DNA of 7,586 bases from Ignavibacteria bacterium. GTDB lineage: Bacteria; Bacteroidota; Ignavibacteria; Ignavibacteriales; Melioribacteraceae. Shown one piece after another: positions 1-7,586 of this stretch; positions within the stretch are counted from its first letter, which is position 1, and every line of letters begins with the position of its first letter. Where the stretch lies: assembly GCA_027347545.1 (NCBI GenBank), contig DAIEQT010000190.1:1-7586 (forward strand), given 5' to 3'. Position numbers and translations under genes: made by a program. The notes under the pieces were generated by a model that did no database searches, had not been told where the DNA came from, and saw nothing but the letters and a program-made list of their open reading frames with translations.

Positions 1-67
1 GGAGGGACTTGAACCCCCGACACGTGGATTATGATTCCACTGCTCTAACCAACTGAGCTACCTCGCC
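1..67 (-). tRNA. tRNA-Met (anticodon CAT), 3' end cut by the window edge
   Basis: Read on the minus strand this folds as a tRNA. The 5' acceptor strand GGCGAGG lies at 67-61, followed by a D arm with GCTC/GAGC. The anticodon stem GTGGA/TCCAC (complement of 24-28 and 36-40) encloses the loop ATCATAA, which puts CAT at the complement of 31-33. The T arm has GGGGG/CCCTC around TTCAAGT. The last acceptor bases and the discriminator lie beyond the left edge. The body is not that of an initiator tRNA, whose 5' end and D arm differ. A CAT anticodon is also used by tRNA-Ile2 after lysidine modification; overall the sequence looks like elongator tRNA-Met as I remember it from Bacteroidota, but the isotype is not proven. 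Confidence 0.93.
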
Positions 68-107
68 ATCATTCTTAAAAACGGGTGGTAAATATATATT
101 ATCGAGC

Positions 108-131
108 CCCAAACTTCAAGAAAAGTTTAGG
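108..131 (-). terminator. Hairpin after the M48 protease gene, possible weak terminator
   Basis: On the minus strand CCTAAACTT (131-123) pairs with AAGTTTGGG-type sequence (116-108). The stem is 9 bp with one G-U wobble and a 6-nt loop. It lies between the protease stop and the tRNA gene. No run of T follows, so it may be a processing or stabilising hairpin instead of an intrinsic terminator. If it does not terminate, the tRNA could be co-transcribed with the protease gene. Confidence 0.35.
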
Positions 132-144
132 TTGAAAAATAAGC

Positions 145-987
145 CTATTTAAGCTGGCTCAAAATGTTCTTTTTATACTCATCTTTGAAAATTCCGGCAC
201 CGGTATCCTTATAAGTTTTAATCTCAAGTCCGGCAGCTTTAAGCCTTTGATCTGCCGAAGCTATTCTTGCAATTGGATCGGGATGAGTTGATAAAAACAC
301 GGCAATTCCTTGTCCACCCTTTTCTACTTTACCGTCATCTCTCATTTTTTCGAAGAAGAACTTAACCGCGCCGGGATAAAATTTTGTTGCTTGCAAATAT
401 TTCATTGAAACTTGATCGCTCTCATCTTCATCAGCCCTACTATTAGCAAGTAAAGTCATGCCGGTAAAAAGATTTGAAACGATCATAGCGGTTTGCGATG
501 GATTTTGACCGAGCACTAACTGAGAAAGCATCTGAATCCCCATTTGCTTTGTCATTCTATTTGTAGCGTGTCTTCTTTCAGCGTGAGCAATCTCGTGTCC
601 GAGGACTCCGGCTAGAGCAGCTTCCGAATCGAGATATTTTAGCAAGCCGGTATAAACGTACACTGGTCCGCCGGGGACAGCAAAAGCGTTAAGTATGGTA
701 TCGTTCTTAATAATCTCAAGATTGTATTTGAAAATGTTTTTATGAAGTACATCCGGCGATTGCAGAATTGGCTGGAAAATTTTCTGGTTTATATAGTTTT
801 TCACGTTTGGATTATTATAAACCGGGTAATCTTTTGGACTGTTTTGCAACTGAAGAGCGAACTCGGAACCAAGAGCAACATCTTGTTCAACCGGAAAAAT
901 GTTAAGACTCTGAATTGCAGAACAAGCGGCTATTAGCACCGCAAGAAATACAAACCAGAGTTTCTTCTTTTTCAATACGCTAAGCAT
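145..987 (-). CDS. M48-family zinc metalloprotease, predicted lipoprotein
   Basis: This 280-residue protein is predicted to be an envelope-anchored zinc endopeptidase, a family that in other bacteria handles quality control of envelope or misfolded outer-membrane proteins. Residues 1-22 form a lipoprotein signal: four lysines, a hydrophobic stretch, then a lipobox ending I-A-A-C with the lipidated Cys at 22. The catalytic motif HEIAH is at 131-135. The third zinc ligand is probably Glu187, in a motif of the S-R-x-x-E-x-E type. STHPDP at 233-238 followed by R-I is typical of the periplasmic M48 branch. No TPR repeats follow, unlike BepA, so this is the short single-domain form. The ATG has a clear AAGGAG five nucleotides upstream. 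The gene starts 9 nt after the permease gene and is probably the last gene of its operon. The substrate cannot be told from sequence. Confidence 0.93.
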   Translation of the reverse strand: MLSVLKKKKLWFVFLAVLIAACSAIQSLNIFPVEQDVALGSEFALQLQNSPKDYPVYNNPNVKNYINQKIFQPILQSPDVLHKNIFKYNLEIIKNDTILNAFAVPGGPVYVYTGLLKYLDSEAALAGVLGHEIAHAERRHATNRMTKQMGIQMLSQLVLGQNPSQTAMIVSNLFTGMTLLANSRADEDESDQVSMKYLQATKFYPGAVKFFFEKMRDDGKVEKGGQGIAVFLSTHPDPIARIASADQRLKAAGLEIKTYKDTGAGIFKDEYKKNILSQLK

Positions 988-992
988 GATGA

Positions 993-996
993 CTCC

Positions 997-998
<2 letters not shown>
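993..998 (-). promoter_or_regulatory. Shine-Dalgarno of the M48 gene, overlapping the upstream stop
   Basis: The minus strand reads AAGGAG, then five bases, then ATG (987-985). It is the only textbook ribosome binding site seen in the window. It overlaps the TAA stop of the permease gene (999-997), so ribosomes finishing the permease would uncover or reach this site directly. It settles the start codon of the protease. Confidence 0.75.
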
Positions 999-2975
<1,977 letters not shown>

Positions 2976-4649
2976 TTATTTGCGGTCGAAATACTCCGAG
3001 ATGATTTCCCGGAGAGTTTCAGCTTCCTTTGAGTTTCGGTTTATTCTGCGAGTTGCAAGTGTTTCGTTTATTATGAAGTGAGCATCCTCTGCATTTTTAC
3101 ATTCGGAAATTTCATCGAGCATATTGGCAAAGTCTTCTATATCGTAATCGAAAACAACCTCTATAATTTTTGCCATGTTTTTATGTTCTAATATTTCCGC
3201 AAGTTCAAGTTTAGTTTGTTCTTCAAATTTTTGCTGAAGCACTTCGTCTTCTGCCTCATCTGTAAATGTTAACTTTTCACTATCTTCTTCTTTAGTTACG
3301 TGCACAAGTTCTGTATCATCCTCTAAATACGCATGATCAATTACGCCGGTATTATCTGCAGAGAATAAGCTTTCATGCTCGGTATCATTAGTATCCAAAT
3401 CTATATCTTCATCATCGGTTTCTTGCAAAGTGTTTACTAATTTTATTTCGTCTTCAGGTTGAATTTCTTCTTCTACAATTTCTTCCTTTTCTTCATATCC
3501 CTTAATAACACTTGAATAAGTATCTAATTCTTCCGGTTCATTTACAGGCGGAGTTATTTCGATAATTTCAGATTCTTCTTCCTCAAGCGGCTCAATTTTA
3601 TTGTCTTCGTTTACTTTGATTCTAATTTTTGTTTGCGGCTTAATTGTTACTTCTTCTTCCGGTGTTGAAATGATTTCTGTTGTATCAATTTCGGAAGCGT
3701 CTTCCGTTATTAACGGAATTTCTTGTTTGCGCGATTCTTCTGCTGCCGTTTCTGTTTCTACAATTTTGTCTTTTGGTTCTTCATATTCGTTAAAGAATTG
3801 TGCGCTGCTTTCTTCTTCAACAACTTTCGCTTTCACTTCCTGTTCTTCAAACAAAAGATATTCTTTTTTATCCGGTTCCTCTTCTTTCTTCTCAACCATT
3901 ATTCCGGTTAAGATTTTCATGTAATCGCCAATGTGGAAGCGGGCGTTTTCATCTGTACCGAATGTGTCTGTAATTTTTTGTAGATGAAGAGGTAAATCTT
4001 TTTCCTCTAAAAACAATTCTACCGCTGTTAACGGAATTCGCGTCTTCTGCATTTGTCCAATATTAAAAAATTCAGCCATAGAAATAAGCGAACTGGACAT
4101 GATTCCTTTCAGATTCGATTCCATTCCAAGTTTATCTGTACGGTTGAGAAGATCTTCGAACTCTTCGGCGTTCATCGAAAGAATCTTCTTCGTGTTGATA
4201 TAAGAAATGATAATTTTCTTTACGAACTTGTAATAGTAAACGTAGTTTAGAATCTGCTTAATCTCGTTCGAAGACTTATACTTTGCTTCATCAAAAACGA
4301 ATCTTGTTAAAGTCCATTTTGGGCGTACGAGATAATTTACCGCAAAAGATGTAGCGTGAAGAATCAGTTTTGCAATATATTCCAACGAAAAGCGTCTGAT
4401 CTTCTTTACTTCATCCGTAATCTCAGCAAAATGAAAAGCAATTTTATCACCGGAATAATCAAATACAGAATTTTTTAACAGCTTTTGGCGATCTTCAAAA
4501 ACCAAATAATCAATTTCCGCCGATATGTAATTTAGAATAGCCGGATGAAGATCAACATTTTGCAATTGTTCGAATGTGAAATAAGGACCGAGCTTGTTGA
4601 CCTTATTCAGATTGAAATCGTAGATAAATTTTATTTCTCTTTCGAACAT
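2976..4649 (-). CDS. Uncharacterised protein with a long acidic linker, upstream of obg
   Basis: I do not recognise this protein. From the ATG at 4649 it has 557 residues. The first 250 or so look folded and mostly helical, with many aromatic and basic residues. About residues 255-470 are very rich in Glu, Asp, Ser and Thr with repeated EEE runs, and are probably disordered. The last 85 or so (starting near KFEEQTKLELAEI) again look helical, with Leu/Ile/Glu spacing. No signal peptide or membrane segment is evident, so a cytoplasmic location is likely. An in-frame TTG at 4691 would add 14 residues, but it lies within an inverted repeat next to a likely terminator, so I prefer the ATG. The gap to obg is only 6 nt, so the two are probably co-transcribed. 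A scaffold or adaptor role is possible from the folded-linker-folded layout, but that is only inference. Confidence 0.85.
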   Translation of the reverse strand: MFEREIKFIYDFNLNKVNKLGPYFTFEQLQNVDLHPAILNYISAEIDYLVFEDRQKLLKNSVFDYSGDKIAFHFAEITDEVKKIRRFSLEYIAKLILHATSFAVNYLVRPKWTLTRFVFDEAKYKSSNEIKQILNYVYYYKFVKKIIISYINTKKILSMNAEEFEDLLNRTDKLGMESNLKGIMSSSLISMAEFFNIGQMQKTRIPLTAVELFLEEKDLPLHLQKITDTFGTDENARFHIGDYMKILTGIMVEKKEEEPDKKEYLLFEEQEVKAKVVEEESSAQFFNEYEEPKDKIVETETAAEESRKQEIPLITEDASEIDTTEIISTPEEEVTIKPQTKIRIKVNEDNKIEPLEEEESEIIEITPPVNEPEELDTYSSVIKGYEEKEEIVEEEIQPEDEIKLVNTLQETDDEDIDLDTNDTEHESLFSADNTGVIDHAYLEDDTELVHVTKEEDSEKLTFTDEAEDEVLQQKFEEQTKLELAEILEHKNMAKIIEVVFDYDIEDFANMLDEISECKNAEDAHFIINETLATRRINRNSKEAETLREIISEYFDRK

Positions 4650-4666
4650 TTTAGCTTTGAACTGCC

Positions 4667-4689
4667 GTATTATCTTATGCGAATAATAC
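4667..4689 (-). promoter_or_regulatory. Inverted repeat in the leader of the obg gene set
   Basis: GTATTAT (4667-4673) and ATAATAC (4683-4689) are perfect 7-bp inverted repeats separated by 9 bp. The element sits 17 bp upstream of the preferred ATG at 4649 and downstream of the probable terminator of the helicase gene. That is where a promoter and operator for the unknown gene, obg, permease and protease would be expected. The TATTAT on the minus strand (4688-4683) resembles a -10 box, but no convincing -35 partner is visible. It could be an operator, a leader hairpin or chance in AT-rich DNA. Confidence 0.3.
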
Positions 4690-4701
4690 AAAAAAACGAG
4701 T

Positions 4702-4729
4702 AAAAAAATCCCGGTCGAATTCTGCCGGA
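4702..4729 (-). terminator. Probable intrinsic terminator of the DEAD-box helicase gene
   Basis: On the minus strand a CCGG/CCGG stem (4728-4725 with 4714-4711) encloses a 10-nt loop that can itself form GA/TC pairs. GGA and then seven T residues (4708-4702) follow. The stem is short, but the T run is the longest that directly follows a GC-rich hairpin in the window. It would separate the helicase transcript from the next gene and leaves a 3' untranslated region of roughly 105-130 nt. Confidence 0.5.
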
Positions 4730-4763
4730 CATTGTTGGAAAACTGTTATGGATGACAAGAATA

Positions 4764-4827
4764 AGTCATTTCTTGACTTTCCGCTTCGTCCGACTGTGCG
4801 GAATTGAAACGGGCGCTCGAAATGACT
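4764..4827. repeat. Nested palindromic intergenic element
   Basis: Outer arms AGTCATTTC (4764-4772) and GAAATGACT (4819-4827) are a perfect 9-bp inverted repeat. Inside them TTCCGC (4779-4784) and GCGGAA (4798-4803) form a second perfect 6-bp stem. The element lies just past the helicase stop codon at 4836-4834, in its 3' untranslated region. The outer arm resembles the GTCATTTCGAG-type intergenic repeats I remember from Bacteroidota genomes. Only one copy is seen here, so its repeat status is inference. Confidence 0.5.
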
Positions 4828-4833
4828 GGAGAC

Positions 4834-6408
4834 CTATTTCTTTCCCCGGCTTCTATAGTTGCGATGTGATCCCGATGGACTTCTCTTCTGAAATTCCGTT
4901 CTTGGCTGCTTGGGTAAATTTTTCTTTTGATGTTTTTCCGGAATGGGAACCAACAAATTTTCTTCCGGGAAAACGCATTCAATCTTTTTACCTAAATATT
5001 CTTCCAGTCTTAACAAATCATGCGAATCATTTTCGTCTGCAAAGCTGATAGAAATTCCGGTTGCACCGGCACGCCCGGTTCTTCCAATTCTGTGTACATA
5101 TTCTTCAACATCTTCCGGAATGTTATAATTGATAACGTGAGAAATTCCTTCCACATGAATTCCGCGCGAAGCAACATCCGTTGCAACTAAAATGCGGACT
5201 TGCCCTTCGCGAAATCTTTCCAAACGTTTGATGCGTTGGGTCTGCTCGACATCGCCGGAAAGCAGTGCGCAGCTAATTCCGTATGCTTCAAAAGTATCTT
5301 TCACACGTTTAGCTTCATACTTACGGTTAACAAAAACTAAAACACGCTCAAGATTTTTCTGCATGATCAAGTTGTAAAGTAAAGTTGGTTTTTCTGCGAC
5401 GGTTGTGATGTAGATTATCTGCTCAACCGCTTCTACCGCTAATTCTTCCGGCTTCACAATCACTTCAAATGCTTGCCGTGTCCAGGATTCTGCCAAACGC
5501 TTTACATCGCCGGTAAGTGTGGCGCTGAAAAACATTGTCTGCCTTTTCGCTTTTGCCGGAGTGCTTGTAACAATTTTTTTAACAGAAGGAATGAAGCCCA
5601 TATCAAGCATGCGGTCAGCTTCATCAATAATTAAGATTTCCACTTTACCAAGATCAACAAGATTCTTTTGCATGAAATCTATTAAGCGTCCGGGTGTGCA
5701 GATAAGAATATCAATTGCATCGCTCTTAAGAGATTTCATCTGCTTCATATAATCTACACCGCCGAGCAGAGAAAGAATTGAACAAGGAATATATTTGCCA
5801 AGTCCGCGGGCATCTTTTTCAATCTGTAAAACGAGTTCGCGTGTTGGAGCTAGAATTAACGCGCGCGGCGCGCCATGCTTTCTTTTTTTATCTAACGGAT
5901 TAGTAATGATGTGATTAAAAATTGTAATGAGAAACGCTGCGGTTTTTCCGGTGCCGGTTTGAGCTTGCGCTGTTACATCTTCTCCGGTTAACGATTTAGG
6001 AAGCGTTTCAGCTTGAACTTGTGTGCAATACTGAAATCCCAAATCGTAAACAGCGTGCAAAATATCTTTAGAGATGTTTAAATCTTGAAAGCGTGTTTTG
6101 CCATCTTTAACCTGTACTTTGAAAGAAGATTCATCCCACGGCTCTTGAGAAATTATTTGTTGAACCGGCTTCTCAACTTTCTTTCCTGTCTGTTCATGTT
6201 TTTCGTGACGTAAACGGTATTCTTCCCGTGTTTCTTTTTTATATGGTTTGCGGGGAAGCTGCGGCTCACCCGCTTTATCTTTTGTGTATGGTTTCTTGTT
6301 TCTTGGAGTTGAATGGCTTTCTTTAGCTTTTACTTCCGGACTTGAAACTTTTGGTTTTGGCTTGGTGCCAAATAGGTTTTTCAGCTTTGATGCGATTTTT
6401 TTGAGCAA
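4834..6408 (-). CDS. DEAD-box ATP-dependent RNA helicase, RhlB/RhlE type
   Basis: This 524-residue cytoplasmic protein unwinds RNA duplexes using ATP; relatives act in mRNA decay, ribosome assembly or cold adaptation. After a basic, Lys/Pro-rich N-terminal tail of about 105 residues comes a complete helicase core. The Q motif region spans 107-137, motif I AQTGTGKT is at 149-156, Ia APTREL at 187-192, Ib TPGR at 238-241, DEAD at 262-265, and SAT at 295-297. In the second RecA domain ATDVASRG is at 409-416 and HRIGRTGRAG at 439-448. A short basic tail, probably RNA-binding, closes the protein. Core wording such as LLSGDVEQ and GISHVIN resembles gammaproteobacterial RhlB as I remember it. The start is TTG: an in-frame TAA lies two codons upstream, no ATG follows until deep in the core, and the MLKKIASKLKNLFG start resembles RhlB N-termini. 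Confidence 0.95.
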   Translation of the reverse strand: MLKKIASKLKNLFGTKPKPKVSSPEVKAKESHSTPRNKKPYTKDKAGEPQLPRKPYKKETREEYRLRHEKHEQTGKKVEKPVQQIISQEPWDESSFKVQVKDGKTRFQDLNISKDILHAVYDLGFQYCTQVQAETLPKSLTGEDVTAQAQTGTGKTAAFLITIFNHIITNPLDKKRKHGAPRALILAPTRELVLQIEKDARGLGKYIPCSILSLLGGVDYMKQMKSLKSDAIDILICTPGRLIDFMQKNLVDLGKVEILIIDEADRMLDMGFIPSVKKIVTSTPAKAKRQTMFFSATLTGDVKRLAESWTRQAFEVIVKPEELAVEAVEQIIYITTVAEKPTLLYNLIMQKNLERVLVFVNRKYEAKRVKDTFEAYGISCALLSGDVEQTQRIKRLERFREGQVRILVATDVASRGIHVEGISHVINYNIPEDVEEYVHRIGRTGRAGATGISISFADENDSHDLLRLEEYLGKKIECVFPEENLLVPIPEKHQKKNLPKQPRTEFQKRSPSGSHRNYRSRGKK

Positions 6409-6510
6409 GACTTACTTCTGGTTATTGATACACTCATTTATTTCAGTCCTAATATACGATTTAAACCTCTAAAGTAAGACCGCGGCGCTTGCCTTCCCAA
6501 AACACAACTT

Positions 6511-6541
6511 AAAGCAGACGTTCCGGCGGAACGTCTCTACA
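6511..6541. repeat. Palindromic repeat, copy 1
   Basis: AGACGTTCC (6516-6524) and GGAACGTCT (6528-6536) form a perfect 9-bp stem around the 3-nt spacer GGC, flanked by AAAGC on the left and CTACA on the right. It matches copy 2 at 29 of 31 positions, and the only differences are two spacer bases. Further out, ACAAC (6504-6508) and GTTGT (6542-6546) could extend the pairing in this copy only. It is REP-like in form. Confidence 0.85.
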
Positions 6542-6548
6542 GTTGTAA

Positions 6549-6574
6549 CTATTTTGTTACTATCAACAAAATAG
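6549..6574. repeat. Perfect 10-bp inverted repeat (AT-rich hairpin)
   Basis: CTATTTTGTT (6549-6558) and AACAAAATAG (6565-6574) are exact inverted repeats with the 6-nt loop ACTATC. It lies 7 bp to the right of palindromic repeat copy 1. No T tract follows on either strand, so it does not look like an intrinsic terminator. It may belong to the same repeat unit or be an independent structure. Confidence 0.6.
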
Positions 6575-6623
6575 CATTCAATGAATTCTTGGCTTGTTAT
6601 ACAAGATGTTTTTGCTTTATCAA

Positions 6624-6919
6624 TTACTTTTCAAATGTTTCTCCAACGGAATAACCAAAAATTTCTTGCCTTTCTCTCGCGCACCAGCATTCTACTCCTT
6701 CTAAGAGATAACATACAATATAAATTTTGGGGACAGCTCATCAATTAATTCTTTTTTATGGCTGCTATAATTACGTTTATCTAGTGTTCTGCCTTGGATT
6801 TTAGCCAAAGGCATCCTTACCAATCTCTGCTTTATTAAGCACGCATTCCAATTTTGCACAAATAAGATTTCAACATGGGGAAGCACATCCTCATTTTGAA
6901 GTTTAAAATATAGAGCCCT
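6624..6919 (-). pseudogene. Possible decayed reading frame, not recognised
   Basis: On the minus strand one frame is open from just after a TAA (6922-6920) to a TAG at 6703-6701. It includes protein-like stretches such as VRMPLAKIQGRTLDKRNY. A second frame, open up to a TAA at 6626-6624, then reads LEGVECWCARERQEIFGYSV, which also looks protein-like. This could be a gene remnant joined across a frameshift near 6705. There is no convincing start: the only in-frame start in the first frame is a GTG at 6886. I recognise no family. It may equally be noncoding AT-rich DNA with chance open frames. Confidence 0.2.
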
Positions 6920-6961
6920 TTACGGATCTTCGATCAAAAAAAACAACGTATAGAGGGGGAG

Positions 6962-7066
6962 ATGAAACTATTAATTACAATTCTTTTATGGTTAATTAAA
7001 GTTGCACATTCAGAAAATTCGATTTTTGTGGTTGAGATAGTAATCCATACTGCTTTTCACTTTTGA
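6962..7066 (+). CDS. Doubtful 34-codon ORF with a purine-rich ribosome site
   Basis: The plus strand has TAGAGGGGGAG directly before ATG, a plausible Shine-Dalgarno, followed by 34 codons to TGA (7064-7066). The peptide begins MKLLITILLWLIKVAHSENS, which looks like a short signal peptide ending near A-H-S; the remainder is hydrophobic and very short. It is the only candidate gene on the plus strand and lies between the two palindromic repeats. It could be a truncated secreted-protein gene, a small membrane peptide or chance. Nothing identifies a function. Confidence 0.2.
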   Translation: MKLLITILLWLIKVAHSENSIFVVEIVIHTAFHF

Positions 7067-7095
7067 GATTATGTTTTTGCTGGTACTATTTTATA

Positions 7096-7126
7096 AAAGC
7101 AGACGTTCCATCGGAACGTCTCTACA
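7096..7126. repeat. Palindromic repeat, copy 2
   Basis: This is the same 31-bp unit as copy 1, in the same orientation 585 bp away: AGACGTTCC (7101-7109), spacer ATC, GGAACGTCT (7113-7121), with identical AAAGC and CTACA flanks. It directly abuts the 3' side of the sdhB terminator, so transcripts that read through would include it. Confidence 0.85.
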
Positions 7127-7162
7127 AAACCAAACCCCAATCCGAACAAACGAACCGGGGTT
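7126..7162 (-). terminator. Terminator hairpin of the succinate dehydrogenase operon
   Basis: On the minus strand AACCCCGGTTCG (7162-7151) pairs with CGGATTGGGGTT (7144-7133) around the 6-nt loop TTTGTT. This is a 12-bp stem containing three G-U wobbles. TGGTTTTG follows, including TTTT at 7129-7126. The wobble pairs would be A-C mismatches in plus-strand RNA, so the hairpin is built for minus-strand transcripts. It begins 40 nt after the sdhB stop codon. Confidence 0.65.
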
Positions 7163-7202
7163 CTTTTATCTAAATACTAAAGTCTAACTACTATATACTG
7201 CT

Positions 7203-7586
7203 TTACTCTTTCACTTTCGCCATCAAATAATCTCTGTTCATGCGTGCAATGTTCTTAACGGAAATTCCTTTCGGGCATTCGGCTTCGCAAGCGTAAGTAT
7301 TCGAACAAGAACCAAAGCCAAGTTCATCCATTACTTTTACCATTGCTTGCACACGCTGGTAACGCTCCGGTTGTCCTTGCGGCAGCAGAGCAAACTGAGA
7401 AACCTTTGCGCTCACAAACAACATTGCGGAAGCGTTCTTACAAGCCGCAACGCATGCGCCGCATCCAATGCATGCAGCCGCGTCCATTGATAAACCCGCA
7501 TTCTCTTTTGGAATTGGAATAGCGTTGCCGTCCGGCACGCTGCCGGTATTAACGGAAATAAATCCGCCGGCTTGCTGAATTTTATC
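7203..7586 (-). CDS. sdhB: Succinate dehydrogenase/fumarate reductase iron-sulfur subunit, C-terminal part
   Basis: This is the last 127 residues of the iron-sulfur subunit of complex II, which passes electrons between the FAD of the catalytic subunit and quinone at the inner membrane. The frame is open to the window edge; the apparent start at 7538 is an internal GTG (Val), and real coding continues upstream as [11 protein letters not shown]. Visible are the cluster motif [11 protein letters not shown] and a second cysteine group [14 protein letters not shown], the ligands for the [4Fe-4S] and [3Fe-4S] centres. The wording [13 protein letters not shown] and [14 protein letters not shown] fits the Bacteroidota-type SdhB/FrdB. 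The N-terminal [2Fe-2S] domain lies outside the window, and the cytochrome and flavoprotein genes are presumably upstream beyond the edge. Being followed by a terminator, it is the last gene of its operon. Sequence alone does not separate Sdh from Frd direction. Confidence 0.95.
   Translation of the reverse strand, partial: DKIQQAGGFISVNTGSVPDGNAIPIPKENAGLSMDAAACIGCGACVAACKNASAMLFVSAKVSQFALLPQGQPERYQRVQAMVKVMDELGFGSCSNTYACEAECPKGISVKNIARMNRDYLMAKVKE

Larger units (their letters stand above)
6409..7202. other. Gene-poor intergenic region of about 790 bp
   Basis: No convincing protein gene lies between the helicase start and the sdhB stop. The region is AT-rich and holds two direct copies of a 31-bp palindromic repeat (6511-6541 and 7096-7126), a perfect 10-bp hairpin at 6549-6574, a possible decayed reading frame on the minus strand (6624-6919), a doubtful 34-codon plus-strand ORF (6962-7066) and the sdhB terminator. 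The helicase promoter should lie near 6410-6500 on the minus strand. TATATT at the complement of 6451-6456 is -10-like, but I find no good -35 box. Confidence 0.7.

Noticed and set aside
1..67. Initiator tRNA-fMet
   Set aside because: The 5' end and D arm follow the elongator pattern (GGCGAGG-TAGCTCAGTTGGTTAGAGC), not the initiator type.
3601..3924. Plus-strand open frame rich in Ser and Phe
   Set aside because: It is the antisense image of the Glu-rich linker of the unknown protein; Glu codons read backwards give Phe/Ser runs.
4746..5048. Open frames on both strands over the helicase 3' end (4746-4982 minus, 4752-5048 plus)
   Set aside because: They overlap the real helicase coding sequence and the palindromic element and have no family features of their own.
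6411..6478. CTTACTT and AAGTAAG inverted repeat upstream of the helicase
   Set aside because: Only 7 bp arms with a 54-nt loop in AT-rich DNA; likely chance.
6511..7126. CRISPR array
   Set aside because: Only two repeat copies 585 bp apart with no regular spacers and no cas genes.

Overview
The window is about 7.6 kb of AT-leaning bacterial chromosome, and every recognised gene is read from the minus strand. The partial iron-sulfur subunit at the right edge has the Bacteroidota-type SdhB/FrdB sequence. Obg lacks the C-terminal extension seen in E. coli, and Shine-Dalgarno signals are weak or absent except in front of the M48 lipoprotein gene. Together these suggest Bacteroidota in the broad sense, possibly an Ignavibacteria-like lineage. 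The lineage is an inference from remembered family patterns, not from a search.

Layout in transcription order, right to left: (1) the C-terminal half of sdhB enters from the right edge and is followed by a good hairpin terminator. (2) About 790 bp (6409-7202) has no convincing gene. It holds two direct copies of a 31-bp palindromic repeat, a perfect 10-bp AT-rich hairpin, a possible decayed reading frame and a doubtful 34-codon ORF. (3) A RhlB/RhlE-type DEAD-box RNA helicase with a TTG start follows; downstream of it lie a nested inverted-repeat element and a likely terminator. (4) A tight gene set comes next: an uncharacterised acidic-linker protein, obg (6-nt gap), a FecCD/BtuC-type permease (22-nt overlap with obg) and an M48 metalloprotease lipoprotein (9-nt gap, with its Shine-Dalgarno overlapping the permease stop). 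(5) A hairpin and then a tRNA-Met(CAT), cut by the left edge, complete the window.

Most of this is core cell biology: respiration, RNA remodelling, ribosome assembly, metal-chelate or cobalamin uptake, envelope proteolysis and translation. The spacing suggests that the unknown protein, obg, the permease and the protease share one transcript. The permease has no ATPase or binding-protein partner here. I see no defence system, CRISPR array, intact mobile element or biosynthetic cluster. The least explained items are the protein next to obg and the repeat structures in the intergenic DNA.
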